A stretch of DNA of 64,000 nt from Billgrantia ethanolica (GCF_021404305.1 NZ_JABFTX010000001.1:372001-436000); one strand, 5' to 3'; positions 1-8,754 are shown, counted from the stretch's first letter. Numbers and translations are program-made. Notes: generated from the sequence alone by a model not told the origin.

Positions 1-136
1 CCGGGGCCGTTAACGATGATAGAATGACCCGCCGTTCGGCGGAGGGGACGGTCCAGGAGGACCCATCGTCCGGCCGCTCGATTGTTGCAGAGCACCGGCA
101 TCGATACCAGCAGGTAATTCCGATCAGGAGGCCTTC

Positions 137-679
137 ATGAGCCATAGCGAACGTCAGCCGATCGATGACATGGACGATAACCTGCCGCGGTGGTACGTCG
201 TTCAGTGCAAGGGCGGAGAATCCTTCCGTGCCGCACAGCATCTGGCCAACCAGGGCTATGAACTGTTCCACCCAATTCTGCAGGTGCAGAAGAAACGCGG
301 CGGCAAGCTGGTGTGGCTGGATGAGCCGCTGTTCCCTCATTACCTTTTCATTCGCCTCGATCGCATTGCCAGCAACTGGCGGCCGATTCGCTCGACCCGC
401 GGCGTGCTGCGGGTCGTCAACTTCGGCAACCATCCGCTTCCGGTCGACGATGAGCTCATCGAGATGCTGCGCGAGCAGGGTTCCCAGAGCCTGGAGAGTG
501 CCGTCAACGTCTATTTCCGTGCCGGCGAGAAGGTGGAGATCACCGAAGGGCCGTTCAAGGATCTGCAGGCAGTCTTTGCCAGTCACAAGGGAGATGAGCG
601 GGCCATCGTGCTGCTCAGTCTGCTCAACCGGCAGCAGCAACTGGAGATGCCCGTGGCCAGCTTGCGACCGGGTAGCTGA
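137..679 (+). CDS. rfaH: Transcription/translation regulatory protein RfaH
   Basis: A NusG paralogue of 180 residues that in known systems rides on RNA polymerase at ops-bearing operons and suppresses termination. The N-terminal NGN domain is visible from WYVVQCKGGESFRAAQHL (about residues 19-36) through the LFPHYLFIRLD stretch near 64-74. A C-terminal KOW-type segment follows (GEKVEITEGPFKDLQAVF, about 134-151). The length and the short acidic leader fit RfaH better than NusG, which would normally sit beside secE and ribosomal protein genes absent here. The start is set by AGGAGG at 127-132 just before ATG 137; an internal ATG at 170 is a less likely alternative. No ops element was recognised in the first 136 bases. 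Confidence 0.9.
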   Translation: MSHSERQPIDDMDDNLPRWYVVQCKGGESFRAAQHLANQGYELFHPILQVQKKRGGKLVWLDEPLFPHYLFIRLDRIASNWRPIRSTRGVLRVVNFGNHPLPVDDELIEMLREQGSQSLESAVNVYFRAGEKVEITEGPFKDLQAVFASHKGDERAIVLLSLLNRQQQLEMPVASLRPGS

Positions 680-741
680 GCCGGCTGCCGGTCTTTACCC
701 CGACACTACCCATCAACGCTCACAGAGCCCAGGAGATCGCC

Positions 742-1248
742 ATGAACATCGCCCCGCAGCGGGTCGTGACCCTTCATTACGTGCTGAGCGATGCCCAGGG
801 CCAGATTCTCGACGACTCGAGGGCACGTGCCAGGCCCCTCGAGTATCTGCACGGCCACGACAACATCATGGCCGGCCTCGAGCGCGAACTGGCGGGCCAC
901 GAACCCGGCGACAGGCTGAACGTGACGCTGCCGCCGCAGGACGCCTACGGTGAGCGCAACGAGGAGCTGGTACAGTCATTCGGTCGCAGTGCCTTTCCCG
1001 AGCTGGAACTGACGCCGGGCATGCGCTTCCAGACGCCGGGCGACGACGGCCCTCAGATCGTCACCGTGCTCGAAGTCAGTGACAACGAGGTACTGGTCGA
1101 TACCAACCACCCGCTGGCCGGCCAGACGCTCAGCTACGAGCTGGAAGTGCTGAGCGTGCGCGAGGCGAATCGCGCCGAGCTGGCCAAGGGGCACCCGCTG
1201 CCCGACGATGTGATGCCCTCTCAAGTAGAAGATCGCAAGCTTTCCTAG
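742..1248 (+). CDS. slyD: FKBP-type peptidyl-prolyl cis-trans isomerase SlyD-like
   Basis: A 168-residue SlyD/SlpA-type FKBP. The two FKBP halves (VVTLHYVLSDAQGQILDDS near the start; the LSYELEVLSVREA strand near residue 133) flank an insert-in-flap segment starting at PQDAYGERNEE. In the family this fold isomerises X-Pro bonds and acts as a chaperone. Unlike E. coli SlyD there is no His/Cys-rich metal-binding tail: the protein stops shortly after a charged PSQVEDRKLS end, so a nickel-storage role is not supported. ATG 742 is preceded by CAGGAGATCGCC. It lies 62 nt after rfaH on the same strand and may be co-transcribed with it. Confidence 0.85.
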   Translation: MNIAPQRVVTLHYVLSDAQGQILDDSRARARPLEYLHGHDNIMAGLERELAGHEPGDRLNVTLPPQDAYGERNEELVQSFGRSAFPELELTPGMRFQTPGDDGPQIVTVLEVSDNEVLVDTNHPLAGQTLSYELEVLSVREANRAELAKGHPLPDDVMPSQVEDRKLS

Positions 1249-1274
1249 GGCCGAACTCGCACGAATCTCCCTGA

Positions 1275-1346
1275 AAAACTGACCTGCATCAATTCGTCGA
1301 TCGCCACTCGCCATGGCCGAGGCGAAATTTGATGCAGGTCAGTTTT
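1275..1346 (+). promoter_or_regulatory. Mirrored Fnr/Anr boxes and promoter of ccoM-like gene
   Basis: A perfect 18-bp inverted repeat: AAAACTGACCTGCATCAA at 1275-1292 and its exact reverse complement at 1329-1346. Each arm contains TTGATGCAGGTCAG (1329-1342 forward; 1279-1292 inverted), close to the Fnr/Anr consensus TTGATNNNNATCAA. A -10-like TAGAGT lies at 1365-1370. A start at A1377 would place the right-hand box at -41.5, the classic class II Fnr activation position, with no need for a -35. The left box is centred exactly 50 bp upstream of the right one. The repeat could also fold in RNA downstream of slyD, but it lacks a T-tract. Confidence 0.7.
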
Positions 1347-1405
1347 CCGCTGCCTTCAACGGGCTAGAGTGAACTCATCGCATCGAGTGACGGGGAGAAA
1401 ACGAC

Positions 1406-1522
1406 ATGTACTGGGATGACGCCGTAATTTTCGGACTGGTAACCGTCGCGATGATGATCGCATTCATGGCAGGTTGGATCGGCTTCGTGATTCGCGACCA
1501 TCGTCGCAAGCGCAAGCACTGA
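1406..1522 (+). CDS. ccoM: Small membrane protein, likely cbb3 oxidase subunit CcoM
   Basis: A 38-residue ORF with one transmembrane helix (about residues 7-29, AVIFGLVTVAMMIAFMAGW and onward) followed by a strongly basic tail, RDHRRKRKH. Size, topology and the short acidic start MYWDD resemble CcoM, the accessory single-helix subunit of cbb3 cytochrome oxidase known from Pseudomonas stutzeri. GGGGAG at 1392-1397 gives an 8-nt spacing to ATG 1406. The Fnr/Anr-type promoter just upstream suits a microaerobic oxidase component, and a strong terminator follows, making a monocistronic unit. The other cco genes are not in this window. An alternative is another small inner-membrane protein of unknown role. 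Confidence 0.65.
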   Translation: MYWDDAVIFGLVTVAMMIAFMAGWIGFVIRDHRRKRKH

Positions 1523-1572
1523 ATCAGCCTGTAAGCAAGTCGTCAGGGGAGGGGGGAGTTTTCCCCCCAGTA

Positions 1573-1599
1573 GCCGGCCCAATTGGGCCGGCATTTTTT
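1573..1599 (+). terminator. Rho-independent terminator after ccoM-like gene
   Basis: Self-complementary GCCGGCCCAATTGGGCCGGC at 1573-1592 followed by ATTTTTT. A second G6/C6 hairpin (1551-1569) lies just before it. Together they end the small ccoM-like transcript and insulate the next gene. Confidence 0.85.
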
Positions 1600-1675
1600 C
1601 GTGTTAGACTCCAGCGAAACGATACGCCGATGGCGTGATCGATTCCAGCAAGAAAAAGAACGAGGGGTCTTGATC

Positions 1676-2161
1676 ATGTTCCAGTCTGGACGCGACGTTT
1701 ACGGCCGTGCCCTGGGAGTGCTGCTCGGAGCGCTGTTGCTGTCTCCGGTCGTACAGGCCAATCCCGATTCGCTGCTCCTACACGACGGTGAGAGGGAAAT
1801 CGAGCTCTCCGTCGAATCCTTGCGGGAGCAGGCCGACGTCGAGTTTCGTTTCTTCGAGCCTTATCTGGCCGAAGAGGTCAGCATCCGTGGGCTGGTCTTC
1901 CGCGACCTTCTCGTCGAACACTTCGGCCAGGTGCCACCTCAGTTGCATTTCGAGGCCTGGGACGATTACGACGTGACGCTGTCGGACTGGGACGATCCGA
2001 ACTGGATTCTCGTCACCCATCAGGATGATGAACCGATCAGCCTTCGTCAGCGTGGCCCAGTGCGCCTGGTCGAGCGTGACTACGGCAACCGTGATCCAGC
2101 CAATCTGCGTAATTTCAACGACTGGGTGTGGATGATCCGCAGCATCGAGGCGGTATGGTAG
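1676..2161 (+). CDS. Periplasmic molybdopterin-fold (SUOX-like) domain protein
   Basis: A 161-residue exported protein with a signal peptide (hydrophobic GVLLGALLLSP, cleavage near VQA-NP). The rest resembles small stand-alone versions of the oxidoreductase molybdopterin-binding fold, with the typical VSIRGLVFRDLL, FEAWDDYDVTLS and WVWMIRSIEAVW segments. It contains no cysteine at all, so the Moco-liganding Cys of sulfite oxidase is absent and enzyme activity is unlikely; a ligand-sensing or partner role is more plausible. GAGGGG at 1662-1667 supports ATG 1676. Its stop codon overlaps the start of the diguanylate cyclase, which implies translational coupling and a shared signalling job. Confidence 0.7.
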   Translation: MFQSGRDVYGRALGVLLGALLLSPVVQANPDSLLLHDGEREIELSVESLREQADVEFRFFEPYLAEEVSIRGLVFRDLLVEHFGQVPPQLHFEAWDDYDVTLSDWDDPNWILVTHQDDEPISLRQRGPVRLVERDYGNRDPANLRNFNDWVWMIRSIEAVW

Positions 2162-3285
2162 AACCGGGGCTTCCCTGGTGGCGACACGTTCGCTGGCTGT
2201 GGCTCAGCCTGATGAGCTTTGTTGCGCTCATGCTGCTGATCGCTTACCAGAGCCGGTGGGTCTACCCGGAGATCCATGCCTATTTCAGCCAGTCTGGCAA
2301 TCTCACCGGCCAGCAACTGGCCACACGTGCTCGCGATTACCTGCAGCAGGGACTCGACCTTTTGCTGCAGGGGCCGGACGATGCCGACATTCGTCAGCAG
2401 GCCCATTTCCAGATCAAGCTTGCCTACAGTCTGTTCGATATCGGTCTTTATCGGCGTGAATACGACTGCACTGCGCCGAGTCTCGATGCCATCGACGAGT
2501 TGCTCGTGCGCCTGGAGGATAACCAACCTGTCACGGCCCCGAACCTGAGAGAGAGCATACTCGCGCCGATGCGCTGTCTCACCCGAATCGAAATGCACCA
2601 GTTGGACCGGCGCAGTGCCGTCACAGCAGTATTTGTCGAAAAGACGCGTCGTCACCAGGGGCAGGTGCTGGCCGGTAGTCTGGTGATCTTCGTGCTCGGG
2701 CTGGGCTTTTGGCTGATGCATGAGCTGCAGCGCCGTCGTGCAGCCCGGTCGGCAAAAGAAAGCCTCGAGTGGATGAGTCGAGCCCTGCGAGACCCGCTCA
2801 CCGGTGTGGGCAACCGCAGTGCCCTGCACGATGACGTCGTGGCCAAGCATGGGCGGCCGATGGGGCTACTGCTCGTCGACATCGATTATTTCAAGCAGTA
2901 CAACGATAGCCTTGGCCATCCCGATGGCGATCGCCTGCTGCGCCGCCTGGTCGAATTGATCCAGCAGGCCATGGGAAAGGGAACACAGCTCTACCGACTC
3001 GGGGGCGACGAATTTGCCGTACTGTTCGCGTGCGACGATGATCAGTCGCTGGATGTCAGCTGCCGCAATCTCGTCGAGTCATTGCGTGCCGCTGCCTTGC
3101 CCCATCCGTCACACCCTCATGCCACTCATGTGACGTTCAGCGTCGGGGCGGCACGCTTCAATGCAGACCATGCTGGGTACGAGAGAGGTTATGCCGCCGC
3201 TGACGTGGCGCTATACAAGGTCAAGGAGCAAGGACGCGACGGCTGGCAAGTGGCTGCATTGGACAACCGTGAGTTGGCCGGCTAG
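2155..3285 (+). CDS. Membrane diguanylate cyclase (GGDEF)
   Basis: A 376-residue protein with one membrane helix at about 14-33, a periplasmic region of about 135 residues, a second helix at about 171-190 and a C-terminal GGDEF domain. The active-site motif RLGGDEF is intact (GGDEF about residues 283-287), preceded by DPLTGVGNR and DIDYFKQYND, so c-di-GMP synthesis from two GTP is expected. The RxxD inhibitory site normally five residues before GGDEF is missing (GKGTQLYR instead), so product inhibition there is unlikely. ATG 2155 overlaps the stop of the upstream periplasmic protein. That protein may bind the periplasmic loop and tune the enzyme. A start at 2128 is possible but less well supported. 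Confidence 0.85.
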   Translation: MVEPGLPWWRHVRWLWLSLMSFVALMLLIAYQSRWVYPEIHAYFSQSGNLTGQQLATRARDYLQQGLDLLLQGPDDADIRQQAHFQIKLAYSLFDIGLYRREYDCTAPSLDAIDELLVRLEDNQPVTAPNLRESILAPMRCLTRIEMHQLDRRSAVTAVFVEKTRRHQGQVLAGSLVIFVLGLGFWLMHELQRRRAARSAKESLEWMSRALRDPLTGVGNRSALHDDVVAKHGRPMGLLLVDIDYFKQYNDSLGHPDGDRLLRRLVELIQQAMGKGTQLYRLGGDEFAVLFACDDDQSLDVSCRNLVESLRAAALPHPSHPHATHVTFSVGAARFNADHAGYERGYAAADVALYKVKEQGRDGWQVAALDNRELAG

Positions 3286-3349
3286 TGCGATTCCACCGCT
3301 GGCCGCTCATCTGTGGTGGGAGCGGTGCCGCGGCTCGGAGTATTACGGC

Positions 3350-4057
3350 TCAGCGTGCAAGCCACCAGTTGTCGCGCCAGGCGCGCATTACCCGCTCGGG
3401 ATACCAGGTCTGGCCCAGGCTGCCGTTGTAGCGGGCCAGGGCGCGGGTGAGGTCGCCGCGTTCCACGGCGAGATAGTGGGCAAGAATGGTGCAGCCGTAG
3501 CGCAGGTTCAGCCACGGGTCCATCAGGTCGTCGGCGGAGCGGCCCAGCTCGCGAATCCAGAATGGCATGATCTGCATCAGCCCGACGGCGCCGGCCGAGG
3601 AGACGGCTTCCGGCTGAAAGGCACTCTCCACCTGGATGACGGCCAGCACGATTTCCGGTGCCAGGCCGGCCAGGCGTGCTTCGTGGTAGATGCGGGTGAG
3701 CATTTCGCCACGCAGCGCCTCGTCGGGGACGAAGCGTGCGAGCTTGGGTTCCATCTGGCTCATCCAGCGACGTGCCGCCCACACCTGATCCGGCGAGGGC
3801 GGCACGGCAACCAGGGTGTCGAGAGTCTGGCGCAGCGAGGGCGGAATGTCGGGCTCCACTCGCACGCGCTGGGCAGGTGGTCTCAGCAAGGCCGCGGGCA
3901 GGGTGTCAGCCGAGCGCGTTGACTCGCTACCGCCTGCGCTGAGCCGCTCTTCACCCGTCAACGGCGGGGCGAAAAGGCCGGCCGCGGCCAGCAGGACCGC
4001 GGCGGCCAGGCGTCGGTCAGGCGCCGATCTGCTCGCGCAGGAATTCGACGATGCCAT
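3350..4057 (-). CDS. Lytic transglycosylase (SLT domain)
   Basis: A soluble lytic murein transglycosylase-type protein of about 235 residues. An N-terminal export signal is visible ([19 protein letters not shown]). The C-terminal half holds the SLT domain: [16 protein letters not shown] with the presumed catalytic Glu in VES, then [10 protein letters not shown] and LARYNGS. It would cleave the MurNAc-GlcNAc bond in peptidoglycan from the periplasm, forming 1,6-anhydro ends. The chosen ATG (4057) lies inside the 3' end of proS, giving an overlap of about 40 nt on the same strand. No stronger start exists between it and the signal peptide, so the exact start is uncertain. Confidence 0.8.
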   Translation of the reverse strand: MASSNSCASRSAPDRRLAAAVLLAAAGLFAPPLTGEERLSAGGSESTRSADTLPAALLRPPAQRVRVEPDIPPSLRQTLDTLVAVPPSPDQVWAARRWMSQMEPKLARFVPDEALRGEMLTRIYHEARLAGLAPEIVLAVIQVESAFQPEAVSSAGAVGLMQIMPFWIRELGRSADDLMDPWLNLRYGCTILAHYLAVERGDLTRALARYNGSLGQTWYPERVMRAWRDNWWLAR

Positions 4058-5738
4058 CGGCCGGGACCATGGTCGCTTCACTATCACGCCGCCCCTTGTA
4101 CTCGAGCTCGCCATTGTCCAGCCCGCGATCGCCGACCACCAGACGGTGGGGAATGCCGATCAGCTCCTGGTCGGCGAACTTCACTCCGGGACGCAGGTCC
4201 CGGTCGTCCAGCAGCACGTCGATGCCGGCTGACGTCAGCGCTTCGTAGAGCCGCTCGGACTCTTCACGCACGCGCTGTGACTTGTGGGCGTTCATGGGCA
4301 CCAGGGCCACCTGGAAGGGGGCGATGGCATTGGGCCAGATGATGCCGGCCGAGTCGTGGTTCTGCTCGATGGCGGCTGCCACCACGCGGGTCACGCCGAT
4401 GCCGTAGCAGCCCATCCAGGTGTGGGCCGCCTTGCCGTTGTCGTCGAGCACCGTGGCGTTCATCGCCTCGGAGTACTTCTTGCCCAGTTGGAACACGTGG
4501 CCGACTTCGATGCCGCGCTTGATCGAGAGCGTGCCCTTGCCATCCGGCGAGGGATCACCCTCGACCACGTTGCGGATGTCGGCCACCTTGGGCAGCGCCA
4601 CGTCGCGCTCCCAGTTGATGCCGAAGTAGTGCTTGCCGTCGACGTTGGCACCGGCGCCGAAGTCGCTCATCAGGGCCACGCTGCGGTCGATGATGACCGG
4701 CATGTTCAGGTTCACCGGGCCCAGCGAGCCGGGGCCGGCGCCCACCAAGGCGCGAATCTCTTCCTCCGTGGCCATGGTCAGTGGCTCGGCCACTTCGGGC
4801 AGGTTCTCGGCCTTGATCTCGTTTAGCTCGTGATCGCCGCGCACCAGCAGAGCGATCAGGCCACCCTCGGCGGCGCGTACCATCAGGGTCTTGATGGTCT
4901 TCTCGATGGGCAGGCCGTGCTGCTCCACCAAAGCGGCGATGGTCTTGGCATTGGGCGTGTCGACCAGGCGCAGTTCCTCGCTCGGCGCGGGGCGCTCGGG
5001 GTTGGTGCCCAGCGGGGCGGGCAGTGCCTCGGCCTTCTCGATGTTGGCGGCGTAGTCCGATTCGGTGGAGAACGCGATGTCGTCTTCGCCTGAGTCGGCC
5101 AGCACGTGGAATTCGTGGGAGTTTTCGCCGCCGATGGCGCCGGTGTCGGCCAACACCGGGCGAAAGTCCAGACCCAGGCGGGTGAAGATGCGCGTGTACG
5201 CATCGTACATCGCCTGGTAGGTCTCTCTGAGAGAGCGTTCATCCAAGTGGAAGGAGTAGGCGTCCTTCATGATGAACTCGCGCGAGCGCATCACGCCGAA
5301 GCGCGGGCGGATCTCGTCGCGGAACTTGGTCTGGATCTGGTAGAAGTTGGCCGGCAGCTGCTTGTAGCTGGAGAGCTCGCGGCGCATCAGGTCGGTGATC
5401 ACCTCCTCGTGGGTAGGGCCGACGCAGTAGTCGCGCTCATGGCGGTCCTTCAGGCGCAGCAGCTCGGGGCCGTACTGTTCCCAACGGCCCGACTCCTGCC
5501 ACAGCTCGGCGGGCTGCACCGCCGGCATCAGCACCTCCTGGGCGCCGGCGCGGTCCATTTCCTCACGCACGATGCGTTCCACCTTGCGTAGGGTGCGCAG
5601 GCCAATTGGCAGCCAGGTGTACAGGCCCGAGGTCAGGCGGCGGATCATGCCGGCACGCAGCATCAGCTGGTGGCTGATGACCTCGGCGTCGGCAGGCGTT
5701 TCCTTGAGGGTGGCAATCAACAGTTGGGTGGCGCGCAT
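4017..5738 (-). CDS. proS: Prolyl-tRNA synthetase
   Basis: A 573-residue class IIa aminoacyl-tRNA synthetase that charges tRNA-Pro. It is of the bacterial type: motif 2/3 core residues near [25 protein letters not shown], an inserted YbaK-like editing domain in the middle (around [15 protein letters not shown] through [18 protein letters not shown]), and a C-terminal anticodon-binding domain ([10 protein letters not shown] to [15 protein letters not shown]). ATG 5738 gives the canonical start [19 protein letters not shown], with GAAGGAAA upstream. The editing domain means mischarged Ala-tRNA-Pro can be cleared in cis; a separate YbaK-like deacylase lies at 44.6 kb. Confidence 0.97.
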   Translation of the reverse strand: MRATQLLIATLKETPADAEVISHQLMLRAGMIRRLTSGLYTWLPIGLRTLRKVERIVREEMDRAGAQEVLMPAVQPAELWQESGRWEQYGPELLRLKDRHERDYCVGPTHEEVITDLMRRELSSYKQLPANFYQIQTKFRDEIRPRFGVMRSREFIMKDAYSFHLDERSLRETYQAMYDAYTRIFTRLGLDFRPVLADTGAIGGENSHEFHVLADSGEDDIAFSTESDYAANIEKAEALPAPLGTNPERPAPSEELRLVDTPNAKTIAALVEQHGLPIEKTIKTLMVRAAEGGLIALLVRGDHELNEIKAENLPEVAEPLTMATEEEIRALVGAGPGSLGPVNLNMPVIIDRSVALMSDFGAGANVDGKHYFGINWERDVALPKVADIRNVVEGDPSPDGKGTLSIKRGIEVGHVFQLGKKYSEAMNATVLDDNGKAAHTWMGCYGIGVTRVVAAAIEQNHDSAGIIWPNAIAPFQVALVPMNAHKSQRVREESERLYEALTSAGIDVLLDDRDLRPGVKFADQELIGIPHRLVVGDRGLDNGELEYKGRRDSEATMVPADGIVEFLREQIGA

Positions 5739-5885
5739 GGGTCCGGCGTTTCCTTCAGCGTGGGCTGACATGAGTCGAGATGCCGCGGGGAGCGGCGTTC
5801 GGGGCATTGTAAGGCCAACGGAGAACGGCGGCAAAAGCGTTGCTCAACCTGGCATGGCTGCTCGGGGCTTATCCGTCGACAGGGC

Positions 5886-6479
5886 TCACCCCAACGACTT
5901 CAGCCAGAACACCATTGGCTTGTCGGTCTCCGTCGGCTCGCCGATGTCTTTCCAGCGGAAGGTGGTGGCGAGCTCCGGGTGGCGCTCGTAGCCCTGAGAG
6001 CGCCAGAAGCCGTGCAGGGGGACATAGCCTGCCGGTTTCAGCGGGTGATCGTCAGGGCGCTCCACGGCGCAGAAGGCGACGGTGGTAAACCCACGCTCGG
6101 TGGCGTGACGCTCGCGCTTGGCGAGAAAGGCCTTGCCGATGCCGCGGCCGCGATAGCTCGGTAGCAGCACCGACTCGCCGTAGTAGAACACGCTGTTCAC
6201 ATCGAAGCCGGCCTGCTCGAAGGGGGCGCGAAACTCCGCCACGTCCTGGGCCAGCGGCATGCCCGTGGCGGCCCCCACCAGAGCATCGCCATCCTCGGCC
6301 AGCACGAACAGGCTGTCGGGACACTCGGCGTAACGGCGCAGGTAGTCGGCCTCGTAGTCGAAGCTACCGTCATAGAGATAGGGAAAATCGCGGAACACGG
6401 TGATGCGCAAATGAGCCAGCTCCTCCAGCCGTGGCTCGATGGCGCTGCCCTGGCAGGTATGTAGTCCGATCTCGCTCAT
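5886..6479 (-). CDS. GNAT-family N-acetyltransferase
   Basis: A 197-residue acyl-CoA transferase. The acetyl-CoA binding motif A is visible as LLPSYRGRGIGKAFLAKRE (about residues 120-138), preceded by the LFVLAEDGDALVGAATG strand pair and followed by TTVAFCAVERPDD. Substrate cannot be inferred; the family acetylates amines on small molecules or proteins. ATG 6479 has GGAGG eight bases upstream on the minus strand. It diverges from the lipoprotein gene at 6614 across about 130 bp that must hold both promoters. Confidence 0.8.
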   Translation of the reverse strand: MSEIGLHTCQGSAIEPRLEELAHLRITVFRDFPYLYDGSFDYEADYLRRYAECPDSLFVLAEDGDALVGAATGMPLAQDVAEFRAPFEQAGFDVNSVFYYGESVLLPSYRGRGIGKAFLAKRERHATERGFTTVAFCAVERPDDHPLKPAGYVPLHGFWRSQGYERHPELATTFRWKDIGEPTETDKPMVFWLKSLG

Positions 6480-6613
6480 GTGAGCCTCCGTGAAAGATCT
6501 AAACGCTCGTATCAGACGTGGTTGTGGTAATCTCCCGCCATTCTCCATGGCGGCGCCCAGGGCGGCAATCGCCCTCGACGCCGGTAACCCGACTTCTGCG
6601 GAGCATCCCTTCC

Positions 6614-7051
6614 ATGAGGATCCTGATCCGTCGTGCCCTGACCGGCCTGGTGCTTGGCGTTTCCATCACCGCCCTGGTGGGCTGCGGCACCGTCTTCCAC
6701 CCCGAGCGCAAAGGCCAGATGAGCGGGCGTATCGACCCAGTGGTCGCCATCGCCAACGGCGTGGGCCTGCTGTTCTTCATCGTACCCGGTGTGATCGCCT
6801 ATGCTGTGGATTTCTCCAACGGCACCATCTACCTTCCCGGCACCCACGACACGGCCAGCGTCGATACCCTGATCATGGACGAAAACATGGACGTGCCGAC
6901 CCTCGAGAAACTGCTTTCCGAGAAGACCGGCAAGCGGGTCCGTCTCGACAGCGAGCTGCTGCGGGTCGAAGAGGTGGAAAGCCTCGACGAGGCCCTGGCG
7001 CTGGTGCGCATGGCCGGAGTGAACGACAAGGAACGGTTGGCGACCATGTAG
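6614..7051 (+). CDS. Small lipoprotein, YceK/YidQ-like
   Basis: A 145-residue secreted lipoprotein. The signal peptide MRILIRRALTGLVLGVSITA ends in the lipobox LVGC, so Cys becomes the lipidated N-terminus. A second hydrophobic segment (VGLLFFIVPGVIAYAVDF) follows GRIDPVVAIANG; this Cys-Gly-Thr start and conserved hydrophobic block recall the YceK/YidQ lipoproteins of unknown function. The C-terminal half is acidic and helical (TLEKLLSEKTGK to EEVESLDEALALVRMAG). GGAG ten bases before ATG 6614 supports the start. No function is assigned. Confidence 0.65.
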   Translation: MRILIRRALTGLVLGVSITALVGCGTVFHPERKGQMSGRIDPVVAIANGVGLLFFIVPGVIAYAVDFSNGTIYLPGTHDTASVDTLIMDENMDVPTLEKLLSEKTGKRVRLDSELLRVEEVESLDEALALVRMAGVNDKERLATM

Positions 7052-7084
7052 GCGGTGTGATCGCTTGCGTCTCGGCTGCCGCCA

Positions 7085-7993
7085 TCACCTCCCTTCGAAA
7101 CGCTTGAGCTCCAGGGGACGGTAGCGTTCCAGCAGTGCCCAGAGGATGGCGGCGGTTTCCGCATCCGGCGTGCCGCGATAGTCGCTGGGGCGGAAGCGCA
7201 TCTGGAAGGCCCGCAGCACGGCGCGAGTTTCACGGTCCAGTTCGCCAGTCTCTTTCAGCGGATAGCCCCATACCCTTAGCGCCTCCTGGAAGACGCTCAG
7301 CGCCGGCGGCTGCGCCTCGAAGCGCGCCTGCCAGCTCGCTACCGCATCGTCTTCTGGCCATACTCCGATACCCGCTTCGTACAGTTCGCGCCAGGGGAAT
7401 CGCGGGCCGGGGTCGATCTTGCGGGTGGGCGAGATGTCGGAGTGGGCCACCACGTTGGTGGGGTGGATGCCGTGGCGTTCGATGATGTCCCGCGACAGCG
7501 CGATCAGCGCGTCGATCTGGGCGTCGGGATAGGGTGCCCATTGGATATCCACCGACGCGTCCGGGTTCTGTTCCAGCAGGCGTTCCACCTCGGTATAGGG
7601 GCGGTCGGGCCCGAGATTGACGATCTCGATGCCGATGGAGGTGTCGTTGATGTTGGTGCGCCCCCGCCAGGCGCTGGCGCCGGCGTGCCAGGCACGGCGA
7701 TTCTCGTCGACCAACTGATAGACCAGCGGCATGCCGCGGTGGTCTCGCGGCGGCAGCGGCAGAACGTAATGGGCGCTGACATGGGGGCCGGTGAGCACGG
7801 CCAGCGACTCGGCCTCGTCGATATCGGTGTAGTGCATGACCAGGTGGCGCACCCGACTGTTGTGCGAGGGAGCCACCCAGGAGTGATCCACCGCATAGCC
7901 GCTGCGCCGCTCCAGCTGTTCCGGTGCAGCGCAGCCGGCCAGCCACGCGCCGGCCAGAGCGATAATGAGACTGGCGGTCCAACGTATCGGCAT
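7085..7993 (-). CDS. amiD: N-acetylmuramoyl-L-alanine amidase AmiD-like lipoprotein
   Basis: A 302-residue zinc amidase that would cleave the MurNAc to L-Ala bond in peptidoglycan or anhydro-muropeptides at the outer membrane. The signal peptide ends in lipobox LAGC. The amidase_2 domain carries zinc-ligand histidines in LVMHYTDIDEA and in VVAHSDISPTRKIDPG, with the family's terminal DPG Asp. A C-terminal peptidoglycan-binding-type helical repeat follows (QEALRVWGYPLKETGELDRE). Domain order and length match E. coli AmiD. Its ribosome site, AAGGAGG, is formed by the last codons of the upstream DUF3307 gene only 2 nt away, so it is probably translated from the satD transcript. Confidence 0.88.
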   Translation of the reverse strand: MPIRWTASLIIALAGAWLAGCAAPEQLERRSGYAVDHSWVAPSHNSRVRHLVMHYTDIDEAESLAVLTGPHVSAHYVLPLPPRDHRGMPLVYQLVDENRRAWHAGASAWRGRTNINDTSIGIEIVNLGPDRPYTEVERLLEQNPDASVDIQWAPYPDAQIDALIALSRDIIERHGIHPTNVVAHSDISPTRKIDPGPRFPWRELYEAGIGVWPEDDAVASWQARFEAQPPALSVFQEALRVWGYPLKETGELDRETRAVLRAFQMRFRPSDYRGTPDAETAAILWALLERYRPLELKRFEGR

Positions 7994-7995
7994 GT

Positions 7996-8754
7996 TCAGC
8001 CTCCTTGAACCGCTAGCCGTATCAGCAAACCGAGCACCATGGCAGTCGAGACGCTGAGCAGGGTGCCCATCAGCACGTATTCGGTCAGCTTGCGATCCTG
8101 GGCGCCGCGCAGCTCACCGAAGCGCAGCACCGACTTGGCTGCCAGCAGGAAGCCGATGGCGGTCAACTGGTCGAGCAGCACCAGGGTCAGCACCAGTACG
8201 CGCTCGGCCATGCCGATACGTGCGCCGGCGGCAATGAGTGTGCCGGGATTGTCGATCTGGGCGCTCCAGCGCTGTATCACCAAGGCGATGACGATCGACA
8301 GCGGGCGGGTGACGAGCACGTAGGCGACGGCGGTGCCGAGCACCCGCGGCGTGAACAGCCAGTGCCAGAACGCCACCAGCGGTTGCCAGTGGCCCAGCCA
8401 GACCAGCCATACGCCCACCAGCACCAGCAGATGCAGCAACTGGTCGAGCATGAACCAGCGCAGCCGCATGGGTGACAGATAGGCCTTGCCGAGGTCGATC
8501 ACGGCATGGCTCACGGCAATCGCTGCCGCGCCACTCAGCACCATGTTCCAGGAAGCGCCAGTGGCTTGAGTCAGTGTGGCCGCGCTCAGTACCGCCAGGG
8601 CCAGAGCGCCGTGCAATGCCGCGTGCAGATAGAGCTGGGCGGAGCGCACCTTGTGCATGTAACGCGCCTCGACCCAGCGACTGGGCTGCAGGGCGAAGTC
8701 ACCGAGCAGATGGACCAGCACAAGCCCCAGCAGCAGCGAGATATCGGCGTTCAT
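7996..8754 (-). CDS. DUF3307 polytopic membrane protein
   Basis: A 252-residue inner-membrane protein with about seven helices. It opens with LLLGLVLVHLLGDFALQPSRWVEAR, the signature of DUF3307 proteins, and has HAALHGALALAVL near residues 45-57. The biochemical role is unknown. Its ATG overlaps the satD stop in an ATGA arrangement, and this satD-DUF3307 pairing recurs in bacteria, suggesting that the soluble SatD protein controls or responds to the membrane protein. It is followed at once by amiD. Confidence 0.85.
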   Translation of the reverse strand: MNADISLLLGLVLVHLLGDFALQPSRWVEARYMHKVRSAQLYLHAALHGALALAVLSAATLTQATGASWNMVLSGAAAIAVSHAVIDLGKAYLSPMRLRWFMLDQLLHLLVLVGVWLVWLGHWQPLVAFWHWLFTPRVLGTAVAYVLVTRPLSIVIALVIQRWSAQIDNPGTLIAAGARIGMAERVLVLTLVLLDQLTAIGFLLAAKSVLRFGELRGAQDRKLTEYVLMGTLLSVSTAMVLGLLIRLAVQGG

